From assembly GCA_006538405.1 (NCBI GenBank), contig BJKQ01000009.1, positions 1 to 64,000 on the forward strand: DNA of 64,000 nt, given 5' to 3'. The position numbers and the translations under genes were made by a program. Shown here in pieces: positions 20,322-32,748 of the stretch (position 1 is the stretch's first letter; every line of letters starts with the position of its first letter). The notes beneath the pieces are model-generated. The model was not told the origin of the DNA, searched no databases, and saw only the letters and a list, made by a program, of their open reading frames with translations. The DNA is from Hansfordia pulvinata. Taxonomy: Eukaryota > Ascomycota > Sordariomycetes > Xylariales.

Positions 20322-20982
20322 ATGAGAGTCTTCGCCCACAGCAGCAACTACAGTGCGGCCACTGCCGTTCTGGCCGCCGTTCTGTTTGGCAGCGGAGCTT
20401 CTGCTGCTGCCTGCAACGGGACCCACTGGGATGCCAACGAACAATTCATCTTAATGGCGGTCAGGTCGGACAACCTCTGGAAGACATGGAGTGTGGGCCT
20501 TACCGATGGCGATGGCGGCGTGCAAACGTTGACCCTCGATGGAAACATGACCCAGGAGTTCCTGTTTGATACGTGAGTACTATCGCCTCGTCTCCATGCT
20601 GTATAAGCCCTCCTGAATTTGCAGCTGACATTGTCCGTCTCCGAACAGAAACAACCAGGTTTTGGTCAACGCCGAGCAAACGGAAATGACAACTGGACCT
20701 GTCCCACGCGGTGATATTCTCACGCTGGGCGAGTACGGCTGTGGCTTCAGACAGGGCCAGTTCCGACTCGCAGTTCAAAACGATGCCCAATGGATGATCA
20801 AGGTCAACGACGACCCTGGCAACGTTTTCGTCTGGGATATCAACCCTTCAACGGCCGACGCTTCGCAAGTCGACCCCTCGGCACAGATTCTGTACCGTGG
20901 CTCGCACCCCCACCATGATTCAAACTCGACCACCCCTCTATACGGGCTCAAGGTTGCGCACAAGCCTCAAGGCTGGCAGTAA
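20322..20982 (+). CDS. Secreted protein of 194 residues, unknown family
   Basis: Exons 20322-20572 and 20649-20982 are joined by a 76-nt intron (GTGAGT..GAACAG), phase 2. The product has a signal peptide ending near residue 28 (ALA-rich LAAVLFGSGASA) and a mature part starting AACNGTHW. It has only two cysteines in the mature region (CNG and YGCGF), several N-glycosylation sites and a repeated pattern of D/N-rich turns with aromatic strands (WKTWSVGLTDGDGG, FRLAVQNDAQWMIKVNDD), suggesting a compact beta protein. The family is not recognised. It stands alone, with TATAAGAA 149 bp upstream. A role as a secreted effector or cell-wall-associated protein is possible. Confidence 0.75.
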
Positions 20983-23493
20983 ATGCTAGAGTATTCTCTT
21001 AGCATGGTTAATGATGGTACAATCCTTTGTACTCGTCGGCTTCTTCTCTTATTACTACTCGAAGCAGCAAACATCTGTTTGCATTAGGTGTTACATAAAG
21101 GGCCAGGCGTCTCGGGCTTGATTGGTATTAGCAGGAGCATTGAATTTAAGGATACAATTTACAATAACGCATACCAGACTTCAACTTATGCACCATGAGA
21201 AAGCATGTGTTCATGTCGTGACTTATACATCAGGACTCGTGAGTGAAGTATCGTGCCGCGACGCGCAGTTACGGATGGATTCATATTACCCATCCTATCT
21301 TCTACGTATGACAAGCGGTCTATTACGTTTTATGGCTGGCCTGCCCCGTTTTAAAGAGCTGTCTGTACTGATAAGTGTGCAGCCAGGGTGCTCAGCCTGG
21401 CATGGTAATGCCAGGCTCAAGGTTTACCACGACTTGATACATCCACGATCCGTGCTGGGTCTCGGATCGAACATAGGAGCTGCAGATTACCGAAGCACTG
21501 AGGAACTATAATTTTTCCCGATTTCATATAATATAACATGACATCCACCATACCCCCGCTGTCCTGCACTCCCGCTGTCACCTCCCTTAACGCGCCTCCC
21601 GGGTGCAGGGTAGTGATGCCACTTGTTGTCGCAGTCAGCCACCCGGACCAGGTGACAGAATGATCACTCATGATCGTTGCGGTCCTCTGCACCTGGGCAA
21701 GCTGACTGTTACTTCTAAAGGGTGGTCAATAAGGGCCGTGAGGGAAAGCAGTGTGTTCTCGCAGCTTATTCCGTAACCAGCCATTCGCGCGGCATAGCCA
21801 GTACTAGATAAATCCGCGCACTGCGTATGTCTCGCCAGGTCCCCGGCGTCGTGATCCTTCACTATATACTCGTAACCCAGAGCACCCTTAGCCTGGTCCT
21901 CAAGGCTCGAGCGACGATCTTCCGTCCTACTCCCACACATGGCTCAGAATTTAGCAAGTTTTCTATCAAATCCGCCACCTTGTCATGTTCCATTTGTTCT
22001 AGTGTTAGTTCCACCACAGCCCCAAACCGCAGGGGGCATCCGTGAGGCTAGATTCCGCATTCAAGGTGCATTCGGCCAACGCCGATATTGGACGCGGAGG
22101 TGCTACTAGCTTGTACAAGTTTCATACTTACCAATGCCCTAGTATCAGCGACGTTAATCTACCACTGTCGCACAATCATTAGGCATGCAAGGCGTCCCGC
22201 ATAAGACGACCAGGCAGAACACAGAGCGCACCAACTAGCGCTGTCAAACTTAACATGTTCTTTCAAGTCATAATAAATCCTCTCGGCCTAGACTCACACC
22301 CGACATTGCGCATGACGCCCAGCAATGCAGACTATGCTTAAGGATGGGATCCAAGAATAATCCGGCGAGAATTGCGTAGCGCGATGGCTGTGTTTGACTA
22401 GGCTGGGCGTGGTGGCGCACTTCGTGCTGAGGAGCCTCCGACTGATTCACTCGAGGAGCGTACTCACGGTAGCTAACAATCAGGCACAGACTCTCATGGG
22501 CTTGCAGGAAGACAGTAGAAGGTTTGTATTGTAAACGTGATTGCATTGGTTTGGAAAAGGAAGACGCTCGAACCGCCGGACGCGCCGAATCAAGTATGGT
22601 TCCCTCTTGAATCCCACGCTTGAGCAGGTACGAGTCGGGGCAGGGCGGGATGTCCTTAGCCCCGGGCGAGCCGAGAGTCCGTGGGAAGAAAGCGACATCC
22701 AGAGTCTTGCTAATGCAGTATACCGATCCAGGGCCCCTCTAAGCGCCATCGCTGTTCATGGCATTATCTGCCTCCAGGTTGCAGATCTGTCTAAAAGCAA
22801 CTGATGCATTCTGCGTAACGGAAGTGATATTGTTTGACATAATCTTATTCTTGCCAGCGTCATCGAAGTGCTTCTTTCCACGGAGCGCGCTTGTACGTCC
22901 TAACTCGCGACACTGGGTGAGCAAAGTCCAGCCGGTGGTATAGTGCTGTAGTGCAGGCAATGTGGGAGCCAGTGGCTTAGTCCAGGCTGAAGGATGATTA
23001 TCAAGCAAGCAAAGCCGCACCATCCTCAGGACATGAGCTATGATTAGAGTCCGCTGGCGTCCATGAATACACTGAAGTTCCAACTATACCCGACCAGCCG
23101 CATCGGCCATGCTCCTACGATTGATCCATAGATCTCGTAGACATGATCATCACAATGTTACCACCGCATAACTGAGGCTCAGGATGGCAGCGATACCTGT
23201 GCTAACTCTGTTTCACGATTCCTAGGTCGTAATAACAACCTGAATCTAAGACCAATCAGGTCATTGCCGTTACTGCGGCCTGGTCGTCAGTCCGAGCTTC
23301 AGGGGAGCCTCAAGGTATATATATCTTGTAAGGCATCGAGTAGACCAGCTGCTTGACCTCAGCTCATCAGATCTTCATCAATCAATCATCCATCTCTTTC
23401 CAGACCAATTCCCTCTCTTCCGAACAGATCAACAAGCAGCAAGGCCACTCGCCACATTCATTCGCAGCCAGTCGCCCCATCGATCAAGACATC
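20983..23493. other. Intergenic, no gene supported
   Basis: About 2.5 kb. A 41-codon frame from an ATG at 21538 to 21663 is the only short frame I considered, and it has no support. The region holds the first exact TACTCGTA word (21867-21874). The right end is the promoter of the next secreted-protein gene. Confidence 0.5.
23316..23325 (+). promoter_or_regulatory. TATA element
   Basis: TATATATATC lies 178 bp upstream of the ATG at 23494, followed by a CT/CA-rich leader (CATCAATCAATCATCCATC). Confidence 0.5.
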
Positions 23494-23946
23494 ATGTTCA
23501 CCGCAGCTTACATTATCACTCTCTTCTCTGCACTCGGAGCTGCCATTCCGGCACCCGCCCACGACGGAGACCAAGGCGTAGTCAAGCGTTTCGACCCGGG
23601 CTGGTGCACTTTCCACATGCATAACGACTGGTCCAATGCACTCCAGGCCAACCCCACCAACAAGATTGCCATCACCATGTTTGATGGTAGCGGGAACAAC
23701 TTCTGGAACTTGACTCAGACGGACATTAAGGGTGCCTTGCCCTTTTCTTTCCAGCCTGATGGCTTTACCGATCGCATGTCCATCAACAGCGGCGTCAACC
23801 AAGGCTGGGAGTTCACTTACAAGGACGACATCTGGCAGACATCGGACGACTCGGGTCGGTGTAGCGCAGGCAAGCTTGCCGACCCGGGTAGCAAGGGTAA
23901 CGGAAACCGCTGGACGCAGGACTTTGACTGCGGCTTCACTTGCTAA
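23494..23946 (+). CDS. Small secreted protein with a Kex2-type propeptide
   Basis: A single exon encodes 150 residues. The ATG at 23494 was chosen because it starts a signal peptide (MFTAAYIITLFSALGAAIPA); the open frame extends upstream into the leader. A short pro-segment ends at VVKR, a Kex2 processing site, giving a mature protein that begins FDPGWCTFHMHNDWSNALQA. It contains NLTQ glycosylation and four cysteines: one near the start, one in SGRCSAG and two in the terminal DFDCGFTC. The protein is small, glycine- and tryptophan-rich and probably a beta sandwich. The family is not recognised. Size, processing site and subtelomeric setting fit an effector or a killer-like protein, which is inference only. 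Confidence 0.75.
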   Translation: MFTAAYIITLFSALGAAIPAPAHDGDQGVVKRFDPGWCTFHMHNDWSNALQANPTNKIAITMFDGSGNNFWNLTQTDIKGALPFSFQPDGFTDRMSINSGVNQGWEFTYKDDIWQTSDDSGRCSAGKLADPGSKGNGNRWTQDFDCGFTC

Positions 23947-25033
23947 GATCATGACTTGGCAACACCTGCTGGACAGGTGCATCCACTTCTGACGACGCCT
24001 TTTTCCCTACATAATACTCCTTTCTGATTGCCAGATTCCTCCTCACGCCCATGAGGATCGACACATTGCCTCCTGTAATCACCATGTCATGTTGCTTTCA
24101 AGTTCTCCATTTCCCAATATACATAAGAAGCGCAAATTTGCGCGATCGTGTTGAAAACACAAGAAAGCTTGCATCCTGTGAATGTCTCAACCGTTTCTTG
24201 TGCAAAGCTCTGGCTGCCATTAACCTATTTCAAGGAGTATGCAATCTGTCATAGGGAGGTGTTCAGGCTTCCCTCGGAGGGCAGGCACCATTCGTCGACA
24301 CGGCGGTGCGGCTGAGACTGTGGGTGTGGGAAAGGAAGTGGGAAATCGTCCCGTGTTCTCGCAGCCAAAGGACAGGATGACATAGCTTTTGCAATTGCAC
24401 TAACCTCAGGCCGCGTCTTGTTTTCCTTCCAAGATTCTCTTAAATATGACCTTCAAAAAGACAGGGAGTACCAACTAGCGCTGTCAGAAATCGAACCTAA
24501 CATGTGATAGCTAGCCAGTCGTATCTCCCTCTTGCCAGTAATTTCCTGTTTCTCTCTGTAGGCCGCTGCTCAGGAGGGTGGAAGACCCAGGCACAGGTAT
24601 CACACACGCTGCCCAGACCAGCAGGATAGTGAACTTGGAAAGTGGGTTGGAGGCTGTACTGCTTCCCATCGTAGGACAACCCGGCCTAGAAGCTTGTGGT
24701 TAAGACGCAACTTTGTGGGCTTGCTGGAAGGGTTCGCGAAAGAATCAGGTCTTCCACTAGCTTTCGCTTTTCCGTTTCGGGCTCTATCCTTGTTGCCATG
24801 TATCTGAGCTGGTCAATGGGGTCTGGACTTGCTGCTCGTGGTCCGCATGTCGCCCATGCAGCAGGCCGGACTGCGACCGCCAGGCAACGCGCGCGGTCCA
24901 CGACTTTCACATCAGGAAGCGGGGGCAACAAGATGACACTGCAGCGGCGCGGTGGCTGGAATTGACATAAGCCTCGTTGAATCTAGTCTACATTATATAC
25001 GTGAATCCGTTTCTCGTGCAACGGCCCGAGGGT
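23947..25033. other. Intergenic, no gene supported
   Basis: About 1.1 kb between the secreted protein and the aldolase gene, which are transcribed convergently. A minus-strand frame at 24686-24931 has some helical character but no ATG start, so it is not called. Confidence 0.5.
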
Positions 25034-26067
25034 TCATGAGCTCTTGAATGCAGCGTTGACGACCGCCTTGGTCTCGTGCATGGTCTGAGCCATGCCCAAC
25101 AGCTTCATGACGTCGGCGTCGTACATGATCAGCGCGAAGTCATCCTTGATGGCCTTCTTCACGCCCTCTTCACCAATGGCGAATCCAGCCTTGGGCTTGT
25201 TGTGCTTCTTCATCGTCGAGTTGTAGAGCTCGACAGCCTCAAGCCATTCAGGCTCCTGCCCTCCCATTCCGCCGTTTCCTGCCATGTTCATGCTGATTCT
25301 GCAGTCGAGAGTGCCTAGCCACACCAGATCGATGTCGGGGACCTCGGTCAGAATGGCGTCCAGGTTCTGGATACCAGCAAGGGTCTCGATCTGGATCATG
25401 ACCGCTGCCTGGTTGTTGAGACACTGGTGCAGATCGGCACCTTCAACGTATGGCTGGTCCGTTATGCCCGGGAACAGGCGGAAGGGCGGGGCCGAACGAG
25501 TGCCGTTCTGCTTGGTTCCGTACTTGGCGGCCGAGACGACGTGCTTGGCTTGCTCGACAGTCTCAACCTGAGGGACGACAATGTTTCCACCGCAATCTAG
25601 GGCGTAGCCAATGGCGGCGTGGTCGTGGCCAGGTACACTAGCGGCGTATTTAGAGGTTGTACGGGAGGGGCACGGTCTGCGGTTAGGACTTACCGAACCC
25701 AAGGGATGGTCTTGCCTCCGCTCATGAACATGCTGTCGTGAACCAGCTAAACGCCTCGTTAATACAGAATTCTGCATCCTCCACACTTCAGGTCTGGACA
25801 TACAGTTGTCATCGTCTCTGTGTTGCACGATGAGTGCTCCCAATCGATCCAGACGGCATCGAAGCCAATTGGCGCCAGCGCGCGCGCTTGGGGGATTGAG
25901 CTAAGACCGTAGTAGACACACATCATGGGAGGGATCTTCTTGTCCCGGATATCCCTGATGGCCTGGCGTGTGTTGTGAGGTTGAAACAGAGATTTGGCGG
26001 CATAGGCCCCAAAGGCCTTGTCCGCAAACTGGGCGGTCAGGTCGACATTGCCGTTGGTGGAACCCAT
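25034..26067 (-). CDS. HpcH/HpaI-family aldolase
   Basis: Exons 26067-25804, 25746-25694 and 25637-25034 encode 306 residues. Introns have donors GTATGT and GTAAGT and acceptors TTTAG and GCTAG. The family cleaves or forms 2-oxo-acid aldols with a divalent metal in a TIM barrel (2,4-dihydroxyhept-2-enedioate aldolase, HpcH/HpaI/citrate lyase beta superfamily). Visible landmarks are FDAVWIDWEHSS (acidic metal-region strand), IPWVRVPGHDHAAIGYALDC then GGNIVVPQVETVEQA, IQIETLAGIQNLD with the conserved Glu, and IDLVWLGTLD. No signal peptide, so probably cytosolic. Neighbours give no pathway context. A role in catabolism of aromatic or sugar-acid intermediates is the usual inference; the substrate cannot be told. 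The start ATG is preceded by a G/A-rich leader with a TTTATTTAAG element further upstream. Confidence 0.9.
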
Positions 26068-29000
26068 CTTGCACTATCTGGCTGGGTGGGGAGGGGGTTG
26101 AGGAAGGGTTTCGTGGACTGATATGTGAAGCGAAGACGAGCGGGATCTTTAGTTGCCTGGCCTGGAGGGAGTGTTTAGGGACAGAGAGAGCTGCAGTCAG
26201 CGGCTCGGGACTTGGTCTCCTTAAATAAAGCATCTGCCAGAGTGGTCAAGCTGACGAGCTGCCTCCGCTTCACCCACACCAATGCTCGCGGTCGGAGTTA
26301 AAGCGTTAGCCCTGCCACACTCTCTCCCAGCAGGACCCTGGGCTCTGCCCACTCTGGGCAGGCAGCCAGGGTAGGTAACACCCGACGGACTCAGCTGTGC
26401 GAGATCCTGTGGGTCGCCACTACTCGTAGACATGGAAGGATGCGATCTAGGCCGCAGCTCAGCGGGTTCCATCGTCGGCAGCTGGGAGGAAGTCAACTAG
26501 GATGCCACGCGCCGGACATACGAGTACCTAAACAGATGCATGGGTACCTACTCGGCTTGTAAGGGCCAGTCTGCCTGCCCGCATGAGTAAGAGGATGGAT
26601 ACCTAGGTAGGTGCCTTAGTCACCACCCACCGCGCCCCTTGCACGCTGTGGCCGGCTCGGCGTGAGCGACACACGTAGGCGTGAAAGCATGTCAGTGGAT
26701 GTGTCCGGATCCAGGACGATTGCCCGGCACGCCTGGATCCACTGCGCTGCTAGCCACCACGGCCAGTTACGCCAGTCCGGAGCGTCCGCGCGACCAGGGC
26801 CGACGGCGTGCATTTCCTACATTAGTCGTACAGGTATGGTGGGCCAGGCCAGGCGAGAAACTCTGGGACAGGGCAGACAGTAGGTACTCGTACGTCTCCC
26901 CAATAAGCACGCTAGATTGGGGATCTTATGTAGTCGCAAGGCAAAGCCAAAGACAGCCCTAGTGTACGTAAGGTAGGGACACTTGCCGTGTGAGGGCTGA
27001 GCGGCTGACCAAGAGAGCGGAGAAGACGCCCTCGCAAGGTAGGCAACCTCTTACTTCCGGGTCAGCCGGAGGATGCTGCAGGGTTGACACGTTTGTACAT
27101 CCCAGCATCCATTTTAGAAGCTCGCCCACCGCTACGTGGCGTCGACTTATAGCGCTGGCAGTTTCAGTACCTATCTATCGCTTGAACAGGGAAATAACGA
27201 TGCCTGGAGAGTAGCCTGTAGCAACGCCTGCCACTATCAAACGGTCAAGAGTGTGCGGGAGGAGGGGGAGGCAAGAGGAGGAGGCGAGCGGGATGGCGCC
27301 GCGCCGCGCCGCGCCGCATGGTGTTTGTCTGGCCAGGCCGCCTGGTCCGACATGCGATTCCCATTACCCATGTGCCCTGACCGCTACATTCGAATCCCCC
27401 TTGGTGCGACTTCGAGTAGTCCGGATGGAGACAGGCATGGAGGGGTCATGGAGGGCTGTACGAGTACTCCGTACGCATCCACATGTCGGCCTGTGAACGA
27501 CGCGGCCCGTGGGCGTCGTACACTAATGCAATGGCACGTCGCTGCGGCTCTTACAGGAAAACGCCGTTAACGCCAGGGGAAAGGCTACCCAACCTGCATC
27601 GGCTTTCTCGGCCCCTTGCCCCCTCTAACGCCGGGGAGACGACTGGGAACGTTTGTTTTTTGGGTCTCATTTACTGATAGCATCTGCGTTCCGAGACCCC
27701 GGAGCACACAGCTACTATAGGCACCCGTGTGGCGTCGCGAATCGGCCGCGCTCCTCCCCGCACTTCTTCTCCTGGCGTCTTCATCAAGCCACGAGCAGCC
27801 CTTTTGAGTCATGGCAAGCTGAGGTCCCGACGGCAGTGTGATTGGTACAAGCTCCGTGGGCCCACGCATGCGTGCTGAAGGTGCGTAACGCAACGCCGTT
27901 CCCGCACCGCCCCTTACAGTGGATCACTCTGCTATGGGCCCGCCCGCCGAACTGGCTCAGAGGGCATTTACAGCTACGTGGCTGATACGCGTCGGCCGAG
28001 AGGGCAGAGCCACTCGTGAGTGTACTCGTATATCATATTGAATGGACTCTCTCATATTTCAGGATCACGCCACGTGGAGAACGACATCCTTCCGTTTTGG
28101 CCATTGCGCCAAACGTGGGTGCGCGCTTTTCAGCTTACGTGTTTACCTGCCCCGCCATGCCGTGGGCTGAACATCGCGATAGGGCGGGTGAACTCAGCCC
28201 AGCAGGGAGGGGAGTGGTTGAGCAATGGCGAGCGGGACTCGGTACCATCTATTGAGTTCCTAGCGCCGGCAATAAGCATTCACGGGGGAGCGTGTGTACG
28301 AGTACCTAAGGAAAGGTCCATAGTCCTTGGTCCGTACCTTACCTTCGATTTTCGCTGTCAGGTAATGAGGTAAGCAGGGAATGGCCGAGCTCCAGTGGCC
28401 GCCTGCAGAGCGGGTAACTTTGGGCGGATGGAATCAGGCCAAAGCCTAACCGCACATGTGCCTGGAAATACCAATGCTGGTCCTTTGGGCTGCTTCATTG
28501 CGAATCTTACCCTTGCACAGGTCCAAGGTCGGACCACTCCAGGCCTTGCTACGGCACAAGGATGCTACAGCAGCGGACATGTGAAAACTGACCGACGCCA
28601 ACTCTTCCAGAGAATGCCCCTCATGGGCGCTAACTTAGCCTTCACCACACACCCTTCTCGGGGAAGAAGAGGCGCCGTCTATGTGCAGCCATTGTCGGTG
28701 CCACCCTGGTCGCAATTGACCAAATTATAGCAGTGTCTGCGTGTCGATTGAAGCGGGCTCTCAGACTCTGGCATGGTCGCGAAAATCCAGTACGGAGTAG
28801 GCTCAGCTCCCCTCACACCCCGAACCCTCCGACTGGCCGCCAGATCCGACTACGATACGTTCATACACTGGGCGTCTCCTTCTCAAGCGACGGGAGACGT
28901 AGCGAGCAATCTTTAGCATTCAGCCCTATGGATTGCCCCCCGCGGCTCCGGCTGACGTGAGCCTCTGGTACCATCCTGGATGCCAATAGCAACAGGGCTG

Positions 29001-30206
29001 GGGTGGAGCATATTGGCCTCCGGATGTGAATTGCGACACCCGACGTCACGACTCTTCGGCATTGGAAGGGGAAGAGTGCCTGAACTTTGCGCAGCACCTA
29101 ACACCTGATAAACAATCCTTTCTCAGAGCAATTAGCCTGTAGATCAGGGAATAATGAATTGGATAGAAATGGTGGTGGTATTGATGTTGTAGAAGAGAGA
29201 GATCCCCGGTCTGCCTGATCCCAGTACAGACTGCCCTTATACCCATTGCCACGGTCGTCCCTTCACACCTGTCACTTCATGTTGACCACAGATAATTTCC
29301 TTTTCCGCACAGCAGAACCAATCGCTATGATCTCTTTACCGGCCGTCGCCGTGGCAGTCGGACGATCGGTCCCGTTAACTTTCCAGACAGCATGGATATC
29401 ATGACACCTCAGATTGGAACTTTTCAAGATAATGTACTAATGAAGCTATGAGTACCAATGGAAACATGGTAACTTGCGGTAGGCTGGCCCCCAGACCAGG
29501 GCTTCATCGACCAGGTATCATTCGCCCGGACCTTGGCAGCCAAGAACGTCAGCAACCGAATCCGAGTCGCACAACCACCCGCATTGTGGCATGTTTTCTT
29601 ACCGAAGAATATGACGCGAGCCGCCTGGACCAGCTCCCATGCTTGAGCACGCTTCACGCGCAAACGGTCTCCATATTTGCCAAGCTACCGATTTGCCAGA
29701 ATGAGCGAAGGCGGTGGAATCAAAGCAATGCTTTATGACGAGTCTGCGGTCGTGGGCACAGGTCTCGTAAATGAGAATGTCGAGGCTCGCCTCCAGCGGA
29801 GGCCCGTCCGCTCCCACGGCGCACTCGTTTTCAGGTGACTCGTTGTATCAAAGGTCGACGGTGCCCCAGCAAGAGCAATCCCACAGGTACAGGGCGCGCC
29901 TTCCTTCGTGGTCTGCCCTCGTTGTTCGGCGTGCCTCCTGCCTGAACGAGCATTCTCTCGTGAATGGCAGGCACGATGGAAAGCACGCCAACACGGCAGG
30001 CTCTTTCCTTGCATTCAGGACGAAGAGGGAACAGAATGGAAAACTTCGGTGGCTCTGCAACTTTCAAGGTTTGCGCGAGCAGATGACTCCAACACCAAAT
30101 GGCTGTCGACCCAACCGCCCCTTCTCGTCGTCGCCCGTGAGCTTGTGCTCGAGCCTGCTTTTCTCACGTCCCAGGCAGAGCCTCGTCATACCTTACTCAA
30201 TACTTA
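26068..30206. other. 4.1-kb intergenic, no gene; TACTCGTA words begin
   Basis: No frame shows coding or splice support. Six exact TACTCGTA/TACGAGTA words occur between 26421 and 28304. The palindrome TACCTAGGTA is at 26600-26609 and a GCCGC-type low-complexity run at about 27296-27316. No RNA gene was recognised. Confidence 0.5.
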
Positions 30207-31172
30207 ATGATGAGTCGCCCAAATGACACCAGGGCCAACCCTTCTAAGCAGCGTGCCCCTCGTTGCACTCCGCCTATCGATGCGAATCCGGCGTCCACGC
30301 CACCTGCATCCGACACGAGATCTCGGAATGGCGGCTCGTTAAAACGCACATGGATTGAATCGGCTGCCTGGGAGTCCTCGCAGCCCAGGAAGAAATCACC
30401 AAGGAATTACTCAACAGGTCCCATCGCCGTCTTTCCGCCTCGAGGTTACCTTCAAGCTGTGATAAGCGGCCAGGATAATCACCAGCCTCCGGCGATCAAT
30501 GTCAGCCATCAACAAGAGCAATCAGAAGCCATAGAGACCCATTTTGAAGCCACGAGTGTCTCAACGGATGGTGATTTGCGGTCCTCGGCCACGCTATTCG
30601 ACAGCCATCCTGTACAGGCAGACAACATGTATTCACCTTGGGCAACACTCGAGCCATCGGCACGAGCAGACTTAAGGTCGTTTTCATCATCGAAGCAGTC
30701 CGGTCCCCTCGACACAAGCATCGCAATACCAGTTGCGCGATGCGACTCGCGTAGTGGGACAATGAGTCTGAAAACTTCAGCTGAGACTGCCAGCGACCAA
30801 GGTGGCAATGACGAAGACGACGTGGACAGATACCCGCTGAGTGACACAGAGGAGCAAGAGATGCTTCTACTTCTGAATGAGTCGGCCGTGGAGGTTCACG
30901 AGACACGCTTCCCGCCTTCCAGCGTCGCAGTGCCGTCTTCAAGCATGATGGAGGATGAAGGCGTCCGATCCAGGTCTGCCGACGACTTTGACCCAGACCT
31001 TCAATTTTCGTCTCCCGTTGCACCACAGCCGATGGCGCCGTACGATACAGAACCAGAAGCCGGGCATGGGCTTGGCTGGGATTCCGGCTCGGATCTGCCC
31101 AATAGTGAACTGGACTGGGATCTCTTCTTGAGTGCGGTTGACTTACACCAGCTCCATGGGTGTTCTAGCTAA
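30207..31172 (+). CDS. Acidic disordered protein, unknown function
   Basis: A single 321-codon frame opens with MMSRPNDTRANPSKQRAPRC. The N-terminal half is rich in S, P, T and basic residues with KRTWIESAAWESSQPRKK, a possible nuclear signal. The C-terminal half is strongly acidic, with GGNDEDDVDRYPLSDTEEQE then MLLLLNES (about residues 200-228), DDFDPDLQFSSP and WDSGSDLPNSELDWDLFL near the end. The alternating acidic and hydrophobic clusters resemble transactivation-type segments. No DNA-binding domain is visible, and the family is not recognised. Codon use and length favour a real gene; the N-terminus might be extended by an unseen exon. A nuclear regulatory role is possible but unproven. 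Confidence 0.6.
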   Translation: MMSRPNDTRANPSKQRAPRCTPPIDANPASTPPASDTRSRNGGSLKRTWIESAAWESSQPRKKSPRNYSTGPIAVFPPRGYLQAVISGQDNHQPPAINVSHQQEQSEAIETHFEATSVSTDGDLRSSATLFDSHPVQADNMYSPWATLEPSARADLRSFSSSKQSGPLDTSIAIPVARCDSRSGTMSLKTSAETASDQGGNDEDDVDRYPLSDTEEQEMLLLLNESAVEVHETRFPPSSVAVPSSSMMEDEGVRSRSADDFDPDLQFSSPVAPQPMAPYDTEPEAGHGLGWDSGSDLPNSELDWDLFLSAVDLHQLHGCSS

Positions 31173-32748
31173 GATGGTGGCTCGCAAGGCAGGCGTAGCA
31201 GCATCTGGCAGGCCGAATAGGTCGACTGACTGCACGTTGGTCGTATATGGCATACGGTACGGCGAAAGACGGGGGTTTCAATTGCTGTACGACTGGTATC
31301 CGACGCTTAGTACAAAGGGGTTTGCTGATGCAGTGATGCCGCAGCGAATTGTGGCAGGGACGGGGCTATTTAGGCGCGTTGATCCTATCTAGGACCTGAT
31401 GGATGATCCGGGCTGATGTGCTGCTAAATATAGATGAAAAGGGCTCTTGGGATCTTGCGGACAGGGTGCTTGTGTACAACGACGCAAATTCCAGATGAAA
31501 ATTCCCCTTGGCCACTGTGCAGAAAAGCGAGGTCGGCGCAGTGCATGCCTGCTCCTTACCTACCTATTGATATGGACAGGACAGAGGCCAGAGGCGTATG
31601 AGGTGCAACAGCAAGATCGAGACTCCAGCGCGGCGACTGGGGACGGGACCACGGCGGGGGCTGGTAGAGTCGGCGGAGAGTGCCACAGAGCAGCGACCAC
31701 CTAGGCGGTGATTGGCGACGAGGGGGCGAATCGCGTGCGGGTGCAGTCACGGAGCCGACGATCAATCCCGTTTGAACAGATGAGGGGCAATCAGGCTCGC
31801 GTCCAGTAGCAGGAGAGGGTAAGCCTCACTGCAGGGCAGCCGGAGACAGGCTTCTGAGTTAACGGATCGGCGGCTTAAAGGCGGTGTTGGAGGTGGGATG
31901 CAAGCGCCTTTGTCCCTAGCAGGAAGCCCTGGAGCAAACAGTCGCGCGGCCTAGGCCCCGCCTCTGCGCGGTTGGACGACAAGACCCGAGATGGGATGCG
32001 TGTGCTGGCGTGTCCGCCCGTGGAATCCAATGGGATCGGCTGGAGCAAACCATGGAATGCAACATCGTCGCAATCCAAACCGCTTGTCATTCATGTTTGG
32101 TGCTAATAGCTGGCCATGTAGATGCATAGCCTGCCTGCATGCATACCGGGAAAGCTGCAGATGCCTCACTGGACACATCTGTTCGAATTTTATGTGCTCG
32201 CTGATGCTTGCTGATGCATCAAACCCGTCAGATGAGGGGATTGAAGGGGCAGTGAATGAGTTGATTGGACTTCAAGCTGGAGTATTGCCATGTCGCCCAT
32301 AGGTACCTGTATATGTGGTATCAGGCAGGCTGCGTCCGCGTTTGTCAGAGGCTGAGTCCAACCCGACGTGACAATCAGGGACAGCTGGAGCTCACGGAAG
32401 ACGCGCCCCGCCCCGCGTTTGACCCTGGTTTCCCCTACAAGTCCCCTCTCTTCTGCTGCCATCAACCCCACAACCTCACCTTGACAGATGCCCAGTTTCT
32501 ACATTTCGTGCTCATTTTCCGACCCGTGCTGATTGCTCGTCCGACTCCGCCCATCACTCGCCATCACTGCCTATCAGCTCTGGCCAGGTCGCCCTCATTT
32601 GTCGCGTCAGGTCTGACCGTCGTTCATCGCCGGCGCTGTCCCGCTTCGGATCGGATCTACCTTAGAACGGCCTCGCGCTTCCAACATTTGCCCCGAGCTT
32701 GCCCGGCCCCGTCCCGACTCAGCGCCGCCACAGTCCAGCTCGCCCCTC
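31173..32748. other. Intergenic, no gene supported
   Basis: About 1.6 kb. The last 300 bp before 32749 are pyrimidine-rich, typical of a fungal promoter and leader for the CCCH protein. Frames of 60-180 codons here have no intron or domain support. Confidence 0.5.

Noticed and set aside
24686..24931. Minus-strand frame with helical C-terminus
   Set aside because: No ATG start and no domain; could not be linked to an exon upstream.
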